Shown here in pieces: positions 13,910 to 23,904 of a stretch of 46,446 bases of DNA. The position numbers and the translations under genes are program-made. The stretch's first letter is position 1. Each line of letters opens with the position of its first letter. This DNA comes from Burkholderia sp. IMCC1007. Its GTDB lineage: Bacteria > Pseudomonadota > Gammaproteobacteria > Burkholderiales > Burkholderiaceae. The stretch is taken from assembly GCF_027257875.1 (NCBI RefSeq), contig NZ_JAPVQY010000061.1:1-46446 (forward strand). Direction: 5' to 3'. A model generated the notes under the pieces. That model did no database searches. It had not been told where the DNA came from and saw only the letters and a program-made list of their open reading frames with translations.

Positions 13910-15559
13910 ATGCTCCGCCACCTCTCGATTCGCGACTTCGTCATCGTCGCCGCGCTCGATCTCGAATTCGACAGCGGCTTTACCGTCTTTTCCGGCGAAA
14001 CCGGCGCCGGCAAATCGATCCTGATCGACGCCCTTGCGCTGGCGCTCGGCGAACGCGCCGACGCGAGCGTCGTGCGCGCCGGCTGCGGCCGCGCCGACAT
14101 CACCGCCGAATTCACGCCGCACGACCGTGTCGCGCGCTGGCTCGACGAACACGCGTTCGACGCCGAGGACACCGTGATGCTGCGCCGCGTGATCGACGCG
14201 AACGGCCGCTCGCGCGCGTTCATCAACGGCACCAGCGCGACGCTCGCGCAGCTGCGCGAGCTCGGCGAGATGCTGGTCGACATCCACGGCCAGCATGCGC
14301 ACCAGTTGCTGATGCGCCCCGACGCGCAGCGCGAACTGTTCGACACGCACGCGGGGCTCGTCGCCGATGCCGCGAACGTCGCCCGCGCGTGGCGCGTATG
14401 GCGCGACGCGACGCAGGCGATCGACGCGGCGAAGGCGCACGAGCGCGAATTGCAGCTCGAACGCGAAAAGCTCGCGTGGCAGCTCGCCGAACTCGACAAG
14501 CTCGCGCCGCAACCGGGCGAATGGGACGAAGTCGGCAGCGAGCACAAGCGGCTGTCGCATTCGGCGAACCTGATCGCCGGCGTGCTGGGCGCGCTCAATG
14601 CGCTGTCGGAAGCCGACGACGCGATGCTGCCGCAGCTCGGCGCGATCGTGTCGAAGCTGCGCAGCCTCGCCGACTACGATACGGGGCTCGGCGATGCGCT
14701 CGCGTCGCTCGAACCGGCCGAGATCCAGCTGCAGGAAGCCGTCTATTCGCTGTCGCACTATGCGCAGCGCCTCGATCTCGACCCGGCCCGGCTCGCGCAG
14801 GTCGAAGCACGCCTCGACGCGCTGCACTCGACCGCCCGCAAGTTCCGGCTGCCGCCCGACACGCTGCACGAGGAACACGCGGCACGCCGCGCGCAGCTCG
14901 CCGCGCTCGACGCGGCCGCCGATCTCGGCGCGCTCGAAGCCGCGCAGGCCAAGGCCTGGGAAGCCTATCTCCACGACGCGAAACAACTGTCGAAAGCGCG
15001 CACGCACGCAGCCAAGGCGCTCGGCACGGCGGTCACGGCCGGCATGCAGGAACTGTCGATGGCGGGCGGCAGCTTCGAGGTCGCGCTCGTCCCGCTCGCC
15101 GACGGCGGCCCGCACGGGCTCGAGCAGGTCGAATTCCGCGTCGCCGGGCACCCCGGCGTGCCGCTGCGACCGCTCGCGAAAGTCGCGTCCGGCGGCGAAC
15201 TCGCACGGATCAGCCTCGCGCTCGCGGTGATCGCCAGCGCGGCCAGCCCGACGCCGACGCTGATTTTCGACGAAGTCGACACGGGGATCGGCGGCGGCGT
15301 CGCCGAAGTGGTCGGGCGCCTGCTGCACCAGCTCGGGCGCGATCGCCAGGTGCTGTGCGTGACGCACCTGCCGCAGGTCGCCGCGCGCGGCGACCATCAT
15401 TTCCAGGTGGCGAAGGGTGCCGACGACCGCGGCGGCACCGTGTCGTCGGTGATCCCGCTCGACAAGGCAAGCCGCGTCGAGGAAGTCGCGCGGATGCTCG
15501 GCGGCCTCGAAATCACCGCGACGACGCGCAAGCACGCGAAGGAAATGCTGGCGGCCTGA
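13910..15559 (+). CDS. recN: DNA repair protein RecN
   Basis: A 549-residue SMC-like ATPase acting in double-strand-break repair. It has Walker A at residues ~29–37 (SGETGAGKSIL), a conserved IHGQHAHQLL segment, a central coiled coil (two helices rich in Glu/Leu/Ala around residues 160–340), the ABC signature KVASGGELARISLA and Walker B in TLIFDEVDTGIGGG, followed by VLCVTHLPQVAA. Length is normal. It is downstream of nadK and ends at a bidirectional terminator shared with convergent glnE. Confidence 0.98.
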   Translation: MLRHLSIRDFVIVAALDLEFDSGFTVFSGETGAGKSILIDALALALGERADASVVRAGCGRADITAEFTPHDRVARWLDEHAFDAEDTVMLRRVIDANGRSRAFINGTSATLAQLRELGEMLVDIHGQHAHQLLMRPDAQRELFDTHAGLVADAANVARAWRVWRDATQAIDAAKAHERELQLEREKLAWQLAELDKLAPQPGEWDEVGSEHKRLSHSANLIAGVLGALNALSEADDAMLPQLGAIVSKLRSLADYDTGLGDALASLEPAEIQLQEAVYSLSHYAQRLDLDPARLAQVEARLDALHSTARKFRLPPDTLHEEHAARRAQLAALDAAADLGALEAAQAKAWEAYLHDAKQLSKARTHAAKALGTAVTAGMQELSMAGGSFEVALVPLADGGPHGLEQVEFRVAGHPGVPLRPLAKVASGGELARISLALAVIASAASPTPTLIFDEVDTGIGGGVAEVVGRLLHQLGRDRQVLCVTHLPQVAARGDHHFQVAKGADDRGGTVSSVIPLDKASRVEEVARMLGGLEITATTRKHAKEMLAA

Positions 15560-15581
15560 CATCGGCGTCCTTCAGCCGAAT

Positions 15582-15617
15582 GCAAAAAAAACGGCGCATG
15601 CGCCGGTCCCTTTTTGC
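15582..15617. terminator. Bidirectional terminator between recN and glnE
   Basis: A perfect 14-base palindrome CGGCGCATGCGCCG (15592–15605) is preceded by a run of A (15584–15591) and followed after CCC-like bases by TTTTT (15611–15615). Read on either strand this gives a GC stem followed by U residues, placed between two convergent genes. The remaining bases up to 15699 hold nothing else. Confidence 0.75.
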
Positions 15618-15699
15618 GCAAAGCGGCCGCTCGATCGCGCTGCCGCCCTGCGCCGGCGATTCGAACGCCCGCCTGAAACACCGAACTCAAACACCCAGC

Positions 15700-18504
15700 T
15701 CAAACGCCCGTTTCAACGGCCCCGAACACACGCTCCCACAGCGCCGTCACGGCCGCTCGCTCGTGGGCCACCACGGCCGGATCGACGCGCGCCTTTTCCA
15801 TCCCGTCGAGCCGCAGCTTGTGCTGCAGCTTGCGGTACTTGCGATACGCCGCGCCGACGCGCTCGGCCTCGTCCTCGCCCATCAGCCCGAAGCGCGCGAC
15901 CTCGCGCAGCAGCGCGATGTTGCCGGTGTTGCGGATCAGCTCGGCATCGCTCGACGCATGCAGCAGCACCCAGTACTGGACGATGAACTCGATGTCGACC
16001 ATGCCGCCGCGATCGTGCTTCAAATCGAACAGCTCGGTCTGGTTCGGGTGGCCGGCAAACACCTTGCCGCGCATGTCGACGATTTCCTTCGCGAGCACGC
16101 CGCCGTCGCGCGGCATCGTCAGCACCTGCTGGCGGATCGCCTCGAAATCCGCGCCGATCTGCACGTCGCCCGCGCTGTAGCGCGCACGCGTCAGCGCCTG
16201 GTGCTCCCACACCCACGCGGTATTCGCCGCATCGCCCTCGCGCAACTGGTAGCGGCGGAACGCGTCGAGATCGGTGACGAGCAGCCCCGCCTCGCCGTTC
16301 GGCCGCAGCCGCAGGTCGATGTCGAACAGCGCGCCCGCGCCGGTCGCCGTCGTGAGCCACGTGATCAGCCGGCGCGTAAAGGTCGTGTAGACGTCCGCCG
16401 AGCGCTCGTCGGGGTCGTCGTACAGGAAGATCAGGTCGAGATCCGATGCGTAGCCGAGCTCCTTGCCGCCGAGCTTGCCGTACGCGATCACCGCGAACTT
16501 CGGCACGTCGCGATGGCGCTTCGCGAGCTGCGACCAGACCACTTCGATCGTCACGTCGAGCACCGCGTCGGCCAGCTCGGACAGGCGGTCGCTGACATGC
16601 TCGACCGACAGTTGCCCGGCCAGGTCGATCAGCAGGATCCGGAACACCTCCGCGTGCTGCGCGTGCCGCAGCAGGTCCATCTGCTGCTCGGGGCCGTCGG
16701 CTGCCGCGAGGCGCGCGCGCAACGCATCCTTGAACGCGGGCCAGTCGAACGGGCTCGCGATCGCTTCGTCGTCGAGCAGTTCGTCGAGCAGCTGCGGATG
16801 GCGGATCAGGTAGCCGCCGCCCCAGCGCGTCGCGCCGAGCACCGACAGCACGCGGTCGAGCGCGGCCGGATATTCGGTCAGCAGCGCCAGGTAGACGCCG
16901 CGCCGGCTGACCGTCTCGAGCAGGTCGAACAACCGGACGACAGTGTCGTCGCGGCGCGCGGCGTCGATGTTCGGCGCGGCGTCGAGCGCGCGCTGCGCGA
17001 CGCTGTCGAAGCGCTGCCGGCTCTTTTCCGGCAGGCCCGCGTAGCGCGACGACTGCCAGATCGCGCGCAGCCGCGCGAGCACGGTGGCCGGATCGGCGAA
17101 GCCCAGCGCGCCGAGGCGGGCGAGCAGCGTGTCGTCCTCGCCGTCGTCGCCGAGCGCGCTGCTCCAGATCCACGCGGCCGCCGTATCGTCGCCTGCCGCG
17201 CACGGGCCGCCGCCGTTCACCTTGTCCGCGAATATCTGGTCGAACTGCGCCTCGACGAACGTGCGATGGCCATCCAGCACCGTCATCAGCGCCGCGTAGT
17301 CGGCAAAGCCGAGCGACGCGGCCAGCGCCGCGCGCTCGTCCGGATCGACCGGCATCGCGTGCGTCTGTGCGTCATCGCGGTATTGCAGCCGGTGCTCGAG
17401 CGTGCGCAGGAAGTTGTACGCGTCGGTCAGGTGCTCGCGCACGTCCTCGCCGATCAGCCCGCGCGCCTGCGCATGGCGCAACACCGCGAGCGTCGGCCGC
17501 ACGCGGAACTCCGCGTCCTGACCGCCGCGGATCAGCTGGAACACCTGCGCGCTGAACTCGATCTCGCGGATCCCGCCGCGCCCGAGCTTGATGTCGTCGG
17601 CCTTGTCGGGCCGCATCGACGCACGGCGCGCGGCTTCCTGGCGAATCTGCTGATGCAGCGAACGGATCGCGCCGATCACGCCGAAATCGAGGTAGCGGCG
17701 GTACACGAACGGCTTCACGATCGCCTCGAGCTGCGCCGCCAGCCGCTGCGCGGCGTCGCTGTCGCCTTCCGACACGAGCCGCCCCTTGATCCACGCGTAG
17801 CGCTCCCATTCGCGCCCCTGCACGTAGAAATATTCCTCGAGCATCCCGAGGCTGCAGACGAGCGGCCCCGAATCGCCGTTCGGGCGCAGCCGCATGTCGA
17901 CGCGGAACACGTAGCCGTCGGCCGTGACCTCGGACAGCACGCCGATCAGGCGCCGGCCGAGCCGCGTGAAATATTCCTGGGTGGACAGCGGCGCGCGCGT
18001 GCCGCCGGTGGTCTCGCCGTCGTCCTCGTAGACGAAGATCAGGTCGATGTCCGACGACACGTTCAGCTCGCGCCCGCCGAGCTTGCCCATCCCGACCACG
18101 CCGAGCACCACGCGCTGGCCGTCGGCGCCGCGCGGCTCGCCGTACATCGCCTCGAGTTCGGCCGACAAGAGCGCAAGCGAGCGCTGCACGGCCACTTCGG
18201 CGAGATCGGTCATCGCGCCCGTCACCTCGGCGACGTTCGCCAGCCCGCGCAAGTCGCGCTCCGCGACCGCGCCGAACACCTCGACGCGCAGTTGCCGCAG
18301 CGCGCGCTTCAGTTGCTCGTCGCTCGGCGCGGCCGCGCCGGCCGGCGGCACGAGCAGCTCGGTCAGGCGCGCGTCGAGCTGCGCGCGGCCGAGCGGCGCG
18401 GCGGCCCATGCGGCGATCTGGTCGGACAGCGCGGGACGCGCGGCAGCCGCGCGGGCGATGTAGCGGGAGTAGGATGGGCTGATCAGGGCGGAAGCGTCGG
18501 TCAT
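15700..18504 (-). CDS. glnE: Bifunctional glutamine synthetase adenylyltransferase / deadenylylase
   Basis: A 934-residue GlnE, which adds and removes AMP on glutamine synthetase in response to PII. ATG 18504 (MTDASALISPSYSRYIAR) is chosen; a 55-codon Arg/Gly/Pro-rich extension upstream looks non-coding. It has two nucleotidyltransferase domains: the N-terminal deadenylylase with GMGKLGGRELNVSSDIDLIF and the C-terminal adenylylase with AYGKLGGKELGYASDLDLIF. Each is followed by a second acidic motif (FRVDMRLRPNGDSG; FDIDLRLRPNGEAG) and by GlnD-PII-type helical bundles (GRGGIREIEF; RGGMVDIEFIVQ). It is divergent from yhdP, with 228 bases between, where I see no clear promoter. Confidence 0.97.
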   Translation of the reverse strand: MTDASALISPSYSRYIARAAAARPALSDQIAAWAAAPLGRAQLDARLTELLVPPAGAAAPSDEQLKRALRQLRVEVFGAVAERDLRGLANVAEVTGAMTDLAEVAVQRSLALLSAELEAMYGEPRGADGQRVVLGVVGMGKLGGRELNVSSDIDLIFVYEDDGETTGGTRAPLSTQEYFTRLGRRLIGVLSEVTADGYVFRVDMRLRPNGDSGPLVCSLGMLEEYFYVQGREWERYAWIKGRLVSEGDSDAAQRLAAQLEAIVKPFVYRRYLDFGVIGAIRSLHQQIRQEAARRASMRPDKADDIKLGRGGIREIEFSAQVFQLIRGGQDAEFRVRPTLAVLRHAQARGLIGEDVREHLTDAYNFLRTLEHRLQYRDDAQTHAMPVDPDERAALAASLGFADYAALMTVLDGHRTFVEAQFDQIFADKVNGGGPCAAGDDTAAAWIWSSALGDDGEDDTLLARLGALGFADPATVLARLRAIWQSSRYAGLPEKSRQRFDSVAQRALDAAPNIDAARRDDTVVRLFDLLETVSRRGVYLALLTEYPAALDRVLSVLGATRWGGGYLIRHPQLLDELLDDEAIASPFDWPAFKDALRARLAAADGPEQQMDLLRHAQHAEVFRILLIDLAGQLSVEHVSDRLSELADAVLDVTIEVVWSQLAKRHRDVPKFAVIAYGKLGGKELGYASDLDLIFLYDDPDERSADVYTTFTRRLITWLTTATGAGALFDIDLRLRPNGEAGLLVTDLDAFRRYQLREGDAANTAWVWEHQALTRARYSAGDVQIGADFEAIRQQVLTMPRDGGVLAKEIVDMRGKVFAGHPNQTELFDLKHDRGGMVDIEFIVQYWVLLHASSDAELIRNTGNIALLREVARFGLMGEDEAERVGAAYRKYRKLQHKLRLDGMEKARVDPAVVAHERAAVTALWERVFGAVETGV

Positions 18505-18732
18505 CGAGAAGCGGGCCTGGCGGTAAGGCCCGCCGCGCCGGGAAACGCGCGCGCGCCCCGCCGCCGACAGGCCCCATGGACTCGGCGCGGTGTCGCGCGG
18601 CGCACGTGCGCCGCCGCGAAACCGCGCGCCGGAAAGCCCGTGCCGAGCTGCTGCAACGGCCGCCGGCACGGACCCGTGTGATACATTTCAACGTCAGTCT
18701 GCAAAACTACCATATCGCCGCCCGTCCGCCGC

Positions 18733-21700
18733 ATGTCCGACCGTCAGGAATCCGCCGTAGCTGCGCCCGAAGCGGGACCTCCGAAGCACGATCACCCGGT
18801 CCTGCGTCGCGTGTTCAAGGTGACGCTGGCGGTCGGGATCGGCACGTACTTCGTCGCGTCCGGCGTGTTCCTCGGGATGCGCTACGTGCTGCTGCCGCGC
18901 ATCGACGAATACCGCCCGCGCATCGAGCGCGCGGTGTCCGACAAGCTCCACGCGCAGCTTTCGATCGGCAAGCTGTCTCCGCACTGGTCCGGCATGCAGC
19001 CGGGCGTCGAAGTCGCCAACCTCACCATTCGCGGCCGTGACGGCCGGATCGCGCTGTCGGTGCCGCACGCGACGGCCGCGCTGTCGTGGATGTCGCTGCT
19101 GCGGCTGTCGCCCGCACTGTCGAGCCTGATCGTCGACCACCCCGACCTCGTCGTCGCGCGCGCGGCCGACGGCTCGCTGAGCATCGCGGGCGTCGGCGTC
19201 CCGACCACCCACGGCGGCAACGACACGTTCAGCACCTGGCTGCTGAAACAGGAAGCGATCGTGCTGCGCAACGGCACGCTGCGCTGGCGCGACGCGCAGC
19301 ACGACGCGCCGGAACTCGCGCTGTCGGGCATCCGCCTCGCGGTGCTCAACCACGGCCGCGAGCACAAGGCCGCGCTGCAGGCGCCCGCGAACGGCACGCT
19401 GCTGCTCGGCCCGCTCGATTTCCGTGCGCGTTTCAAACACAAGGCGCTTGCGCCGATCGGCAAGCCGACCAACTGGACCGGCGACGCGTATCTGTCGACC
19501 GGCCCGGTCGACCTGCAGACGCTCAGCCGCTATCTCGACCTGCCGCTCACGGTCCACGCGGGCCGGATCGACAACGCGATCTGGGCGACCTTCCAGGACG
19601 GCCACCTGCGCTCGGCGGGCGGCGACCTGCAGGGCGCCGACGTCGCGCTGCGGGTGCGGCCGACCCAGCCGCGCCTCGACGTGCCGACGGTCGGGTTCGG
19701 CTGGGACATGGCGCTGAACACCGGCCGCGACTACACGCTGCACCTGACGCGCTTCAACGCAGAGCTCGGTCAGCCGCCGCTGCCGGACGGCACGCCGCTC
19801 GCGCGCTCGCTCGCGCTGTCGACCCTCACCGCCCGCTACCGCGTGCCGGCCGCCGACCAGGGGCAGTTGCTGAGCGTGGTCGGCGACCGCGTCGACCTCG
19901 GCATCCTCAGCGAGTTCATCCGCGGGCTGCCGCTGCCGGCGCGCCTGCGCAACGAGCTGATCAAGCTCGACCCGCGCGGGATGGTGTCGAACTACCACAT
20001 CGAGGTCGAACGCGCGAAGCCGGCACGGCCCGACCTTGCCGACGAAGAGCGGCGCATGGGCGCCGCGCCGATCGTCCGCTACCGGTTCCTCGGCGATCTG
20101 CAAGGCATCAGCGTCGCCGCGCAGGAGCCGCCGCCGGGGCTGTCGCCGCGCGGTCACCCGCGCGCCGGCTGGCCGGGCGTCGAGAACCTGTGGGGCCGCA
20201 TCGACGCGAACGAGAAGGGCGGCACCGCGCACTTCGACACGGTCAATGCGGCCGTCACGGTGCCCGGCGAATTCGACGAGCCGCGCCTGACCTTCGACCG
20301 GCTGCGCGGGAATGCGAAATGGGTCATCACGCCGGCGCCGGGCGACAAGCACGCGCGCGTCGACGTGACGCTGCCCGACCTGTTCGTGTCGAACCCCGAT
20401 GCCGAGATCGCGGTGTCGGGCACCTACACGAACCCCGGCCACGGGCGCGGCGTGCTCGACCTGCGCGCGGATTTCGCGCGCGCGTCGGTGGCGCGCATTC
20501 CGCGCTACCTGCCGACCGGGATGTCCGAGCACCTGCGCGACTATCTCGGCCATGCGTTGCAGGCCGGCCAGGTGACCAAGGGCGCGTCGATCGTCGCCCG
20601 CGGCCCGCTCGAAAAATTCCCGTTCGAACACGAGCCGGATGCCGGCGTGTTCCACATCGTCGCGCCGTTTACCGGCGGGCGCTTCGAGCCGACGCCCTAC
20701 CCGCCGCGCACGCTCGCGAACGGCACGCCGAGCGTCTGGCCGGCGCTCGACGGAATCGACGGCGTGTTCGAGCTCGCGCAGAACAAGCTGCACTTCGACA
20801 TCGCGCGTGCGCACTACAAGCGGGTCGTGCTGACGAAGGTCGTGGGCCGCATCGACGATCTCGGCAATCCGTCGAAGTCGCCGCTCGTGATCGACGGCCA
20901 CGCGCAGGGCCCGCTCGCCGACCTGATCGACTACGCGGACAACAGCTCGCTCGGCACGATGAGCAGGCATATCGGCCAGCGCATCGACGCGCAGGGCCCG
21001 GCGGCGCTCGCGCTGAAGATCACGATTCCGCAGCACGTGCCGCATCCGCATACGCACGTCGAAGGCGCGCTCGCGTTCGGCGGCAACACGCTGTCGACCG
21101 ACGGCGTGCCGCCGCTGTCCGCGCTGCGCGGCAGCGTGCGCTTCACCGAGGCCGGCGCGTCGCTGCACGACCTGTCGGGGCGCTTCCTCGGCGGCCCGGT
21201 GCGGGCGAGCGGCAATTTCCAGTCGCATGGCCCGTACGCGGTGGACGTCGACGGCAAGCTCGCGCTCGACGCCGCGCGCGGCCTGAACCTGCGCGGCACG
21301 GCCGCGGCGCTGCTCGAGCACGTGGTCGGCGACGCGCCGTACCAGCTCGCCGTGCGCGGCGCGCCGGGCCGGCTGCCCGAAGTCACCGCGCATTCCGACC
21401 TGACGGGCGTCGCGCTGAACTTCCCGGCGCCGTTCGCGAAGCCGGCCGGCACGCCGATGCCGTTCCGCTTCACGCTGCAGCCGGCCGCCCAGACGGACGG
21501 CAAGCGCCTCGAACACGCCGACCTGACGCTCGGCCCGGTGTCCGCGAGCTACCTGCTCGACGCGACGCCCGGCGAGCCGTTGCGTGCGGTGCGCGGCGCG
21601 ATGGGCATCCACCGGATGCCCGACATGCCGCAGGACGGCGTGAGCGCGGCCGTCGACGTCGACGAACTCGATGCGGACGCATGGATCGCGCTGGCCCGCA

Positions 21701-22932
21701 CGCTGCAGCCGGATGCGACGCGCACGCCGCAACCGCAAGGCGCGCCGCGCGTCGACTTCGCGAGCTTCACGCCCAAGCGCTTCGCGCTCCACTTCGGCAC
21801 GCTGAAGCTGCTCAAGCGCAACTGGGAGAACGTGATCGTCGGCGCGTCGCACGTCGACGAGCTGTGGCAGGCGAACGTCGCGTCGAACCAGGTATCGGGC
21901 TATCTGTCGTGGGCGCCGGGCGGCGGCCACAACGGCGCGGGCGTGTTGAACGCGCGGCTCGCGAAGCTCGTGATTCCGCAAAGCGCGCAGCACGACCTCG
22001 TCGGCCGCGCGATGAACCTGCCGACGCCGACCGACCGCCCGATGCCGTCGGTCGACCTGATCGTCGACCAGGTCGTCGCGCGCGATCACGACATCGGGCG
22101 GCTCGTCGTCAATGCCCGCAACATCGACGAGGACGGCGTGCCCGTGTGGCAGCTCGACAAGCTGGAACTCGCGAACCCGGCCGCGAAGCTGACGGCCACC
22201 GGCAACTGGCGCACGTCGCGCCGCGCGCTGGCCCGCGGCGTCGACGAAAACGATGCGCCGCGCCGCAGCGTGTTCGACTTCAAGCTCGACATCGGCAATG
22301 CGGGCGCGCTGCTCGACCGCGTCGGCCTGCCGCGCACGCTGGCGGACGGCCACGGCACGATCACGGGCAAGGTCGGCTGGCGCGGCGGCCCGACCGCGGT
22401 CGACTTCCCGACGTTCGGCGGCCAGGTCGCGCTCGACCTCGAGCACGGCCAGATCCTGAAGGTCGATCCGGGCGCCGCGAAACTGCTCGGCGTGCTGAGC
22501 CTGCAAAGCCTCGCACGCTTCCTGACGCTGAATTTCCGCGACGTGGTCGGCAAGGGGCTGCCGTTCGACAAGATCAAGGGCACCAGCCGGATCTCGAACG
22601 GGATCGCGCGCACCGACGACTTCTCGATGACGACGGCGCCGGCGAACGTGACGGTGCGCGGCGCGGTCGACCTGGGCGCGGAGACGCAAGACCTGCACGC
22701 GCACGTCGCGCCGAAGATCGGCGCCGGCACGGCGGCGATCGCGGCCGCGATCATCAACCCGCTGCTCGGGGTCGGCGTGCTGGCCGCGAACTACGCGCTG
22801 TCGCAAACGCTGTCGCACGCGTTCGCGCTCGACTACTCGATCACGGGCTCGTGGGCGCATCCGCACATCGAGCGGGTGCAAGGCGATCAGGGTAAGATGA
22901 ACCGCGGGCCGGCCAATGCGACGAGCCACTGA
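18733..22932 (+). CDS. yhdP: YhdP-family AsmA-like envelope protein
   Basis: A 1399-residue protein with an N-terminal transmembrane anchor (VTLAVGIGTYFVASGVFLGM, residues ~31–50) and a very long periplasmic region of repeating beta-rich segments, the AsmA/TamB-like (TIGR02099) type. YhdP in E. coli is one of three bridge-like proteins moving phospholipid from inner to outer membrane. The C-terminal AsmA-like portion is recognisable (GTSRISNGIARTDDFSM ... TVRGAVDLGAETQDLHAHVAP, with IINPLLGVGVLAANY near the end). The length fits the family. It is first in a plus-strand run with a nitrilase-like gene and tldD, the same order as yhdP and tldD in enterobacteria. Confidence 0.92.
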   Translation: MSDRQESAVAAPEAGPPKHDHPVLRRVFKVTLAVGIGTYFVASGVFLGMRYVLLPRIDEYRPRIERAVSDKLHAQLSIGKLSPHWSGMQPGVEVANLTIRGRDGRIALSVPHATAALSWMSLLRLSPALSSLIVDHPDLVVARAADGSLSIAGVGVPTTHGGNDTFSTWLLKQEAIVLRNGTLRWRDAQHDAPELALSGIRLAVLNHGREHKAALQAPANGTLLLGPLDFRARFKHKALAPIGKPTNWTGDAYLSTGPVDLQTLSRYLDLPLTVHAGRIDNAIWATFQDGHLRSAGGDLQGADVALRVRPTQPRLDVPTVGFGWDMALNTGRDYTLHLTRFNAELGQPPLPDGTPLARSLALSTLTARYRVPAADQGQLLSVVGDRVDLGILSEFIRGLPLPARLRNELIKLDPRGMVSNYHIEVERAKPARPDLADEERRMGAAPIVRYRFLGDLQGISVAAQEPPPGLSPRGHPRAGWPGVENLWGRIDANEKGGTAHFDTVNAAVTVPGEFDEPRLTFDRLRGNAKWVITPAPGDKHARVDVTLPDLFVSNPDAEIAVSGTYTNPGHGRGVLDLRADFARASVARIPRYLPTGMSEHLRDYLGHALQAGQVTKGASIVARGPLEKFPFEHEPDAGVFHIVAPFTGGRFEPTPYPPRTLANGTPSVWPALDGIDGVFELAQNKLHFDIARAHYKRVVLTKVVGRIDDLGNPSKSPLVIDGHAQGPLADLIDYADNSSLGTMSRHIGQRIDAQGPAALALKITIPQHVPHPHTHVEGALAFGGNTLSTDGVPPLSALRGSVRFTEAGASLHDLSGRFLGGPVRASGNFQSHGPYAVDVDGKLALDAARGLNLRGTAAALLEHVVGDAPYQLAVRGAPGRLPEVTAHSDLTGVALNFPAPFAKPAGTPMPFRFTLQPAAQTDGKRLEHADLTLGPVSASYLLDATPGEPLRAVRGAMGIHRMPDMPQDGVSAAVDVDELDADAWIALARTLQPDATRTPQPQGAPRVDFASFTPKRFALHFGTLKLLKRNWENVIVGASHVDELWQANVASNQVSGYLSWAPGGGHNGAGVLNARLAKLVIPQSAQHDLVGRAMNLPTPTDRPMPSVDLIVDQVVARDHDIGRLVVNARNIDEDGVPVWQLDKLELANPAAKLTATGNWRTSRRALARGVDENDAPRRSVFDFKLDIGNAGALLDRVGLPRTLADGHGTITGKVGWRGGPTAVDFPTFGGQVALDLEHGQILKVDPGAAKLLGVLSLQSLARFLTLNFRDVVGKGLPFDKIKGTSRISNGIARTDDFSMTTAPANVTVRGAVDLGAETQDLHAHVAPKIGAGTAAIAAAIINPLLGVGVLAANYALSQTLSHAFALDYSITGSWAHPHIERVQGDQGKMNRGPANATSH

Positions 22933-22983
22933 TCCGCGCATGGTGCCGGGCCGCACCCCATTTACTACGCAATCGATCCTGCG

Positions 22984-23811
22984 ATGACCGATCACACCCG
23001 TTCCGCCACGCCCTTGCGGGTCGCCGCGCTGCAGATGGTGAGCACGCCGGACGTCGCGAGCAATCTCGCCGAGGCGCGCCGCCTGATCGCGGAAGCGGCC
23101 GGCGAAGGCGCGCAGCTCGTACTGCTGCCCGAGTATTTCTGCTTCATGGGCCACCGCGACACCGACAAGCTCGCGCTTGCCGAACCCTACCGCGACGGCC
23201 CGATCCAGCGCTTTCTCGCAGAGGCCGCGCAGCAACACGGCATCTGGGTGATCGGCGGCACGTTGCCGCTGAAGGCGCCGGAACCCGATCGCGTGCTGAA
23301 CACCACGCTCGTGTTCGATCCGAACGGCCACGAAGCGGCCCGCTACGACAAGATCCACCTGTTCAACTTCGAGAAAGGCGACGAATCGTTCGACGAGGCG
23401 CGCACGATCCGCGCGGGCGACACCGTCGTCGCGTTCGACGCGCCGTTCGGTCGGGTCGGCCTGTCGGTCTGCTACGATCTGCGCTTTCCGGAGCTGTACC
23501 GCAGGATGGGCGACTGCGCGCTGATCGTCGTGCCGTCGGCGTTTACGTATACGACGGGCCGCGCGCACTGGGAAATGCTGCTGCGCGCGCGGGCCGTCGA
23601 GAATCAATGCTATGTGCTGGCAGCCGCCCAGGGCGGCAAGCACGAGAACGGCCGGCGCACCTGGGGCCACAGCATGCTGATCGACCCATGGGGCGAGATC
23701 GTCGCGGTTCGCGACGAGGGCGCGAGCGTCGTGACCGGCGTCATCGATCCGCAGCGCATCGCCGACGTGCGCCAGAGCCTGCCCGCGTGGCGGCATCGCG
23801 TGCTGGCCTGA
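22984..23811 (+). CDS. Nitrilase-superfamily amidase (deaminated glutathione amidase-like)
   Basis: A 275-residue carbon-nitrogen hydrolase. The Glu–Lys–Cys triad is visible: Glu50 in LVLLPEYFCFMG, Lys123 in RYDKIHLFNFE, and Cys163 in GLSVCYDLRFPELYR. These blocks are typical of the Nit1/YafV-like branch, which removes deaminated glutathione, a metabolite repair role. That substrate is inferred from similarity and another short omega-amide is possible. It lies 51 bases after yhdP and 93 before tldD on the same strand, in an order also found outside this genus (yhdP–amidase–tldD). Confidence 0.9.
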   Translation: MTDHTRSATPLRVAALQMVSTPDVASNLAEARRLIAEAAGEGAQLVLLPEYFCFMGHRDTDKLALAEPYRDGPIQRFLAEAAQQHGIWVIGGTLPLKAPEPDRVLNTTLVFDPNGHEAARYDKIHLFNFEKGDESFDEARTIRAGDTVVAFDAPFGRVGLSVCYDLRFPELYRRMGDCALIVVPSAFTYTTGRAHWEMLLRARAVENQCYVLAAAQGGKHENGRRTWGHSMLIDPWGEIVAVRDEGASVVTGVIDPQRIADVRQSLPAWRHRVLA

Positions 23812-23904
23812 ACCGCCGAACCGCCGCGGCGCTTGCAATCACGCCCGGCGCAACCCATCTGCCCAGAACGCACCCGACAACTTTTTGAGAACCCCGATAC
23901 CCGC

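Noticed and set aside
18694..23838. Very long open frame antisense to yhdP, the amidase gene and tldD
   Set aside because: It is Arg/Ala-rich with no domain logic and mirrors high-GC codon bias of the real genes on the other strand. The same holds for long frames at 14389–18681 (+), 3208–5298 (+) and 6465–8555 (+).
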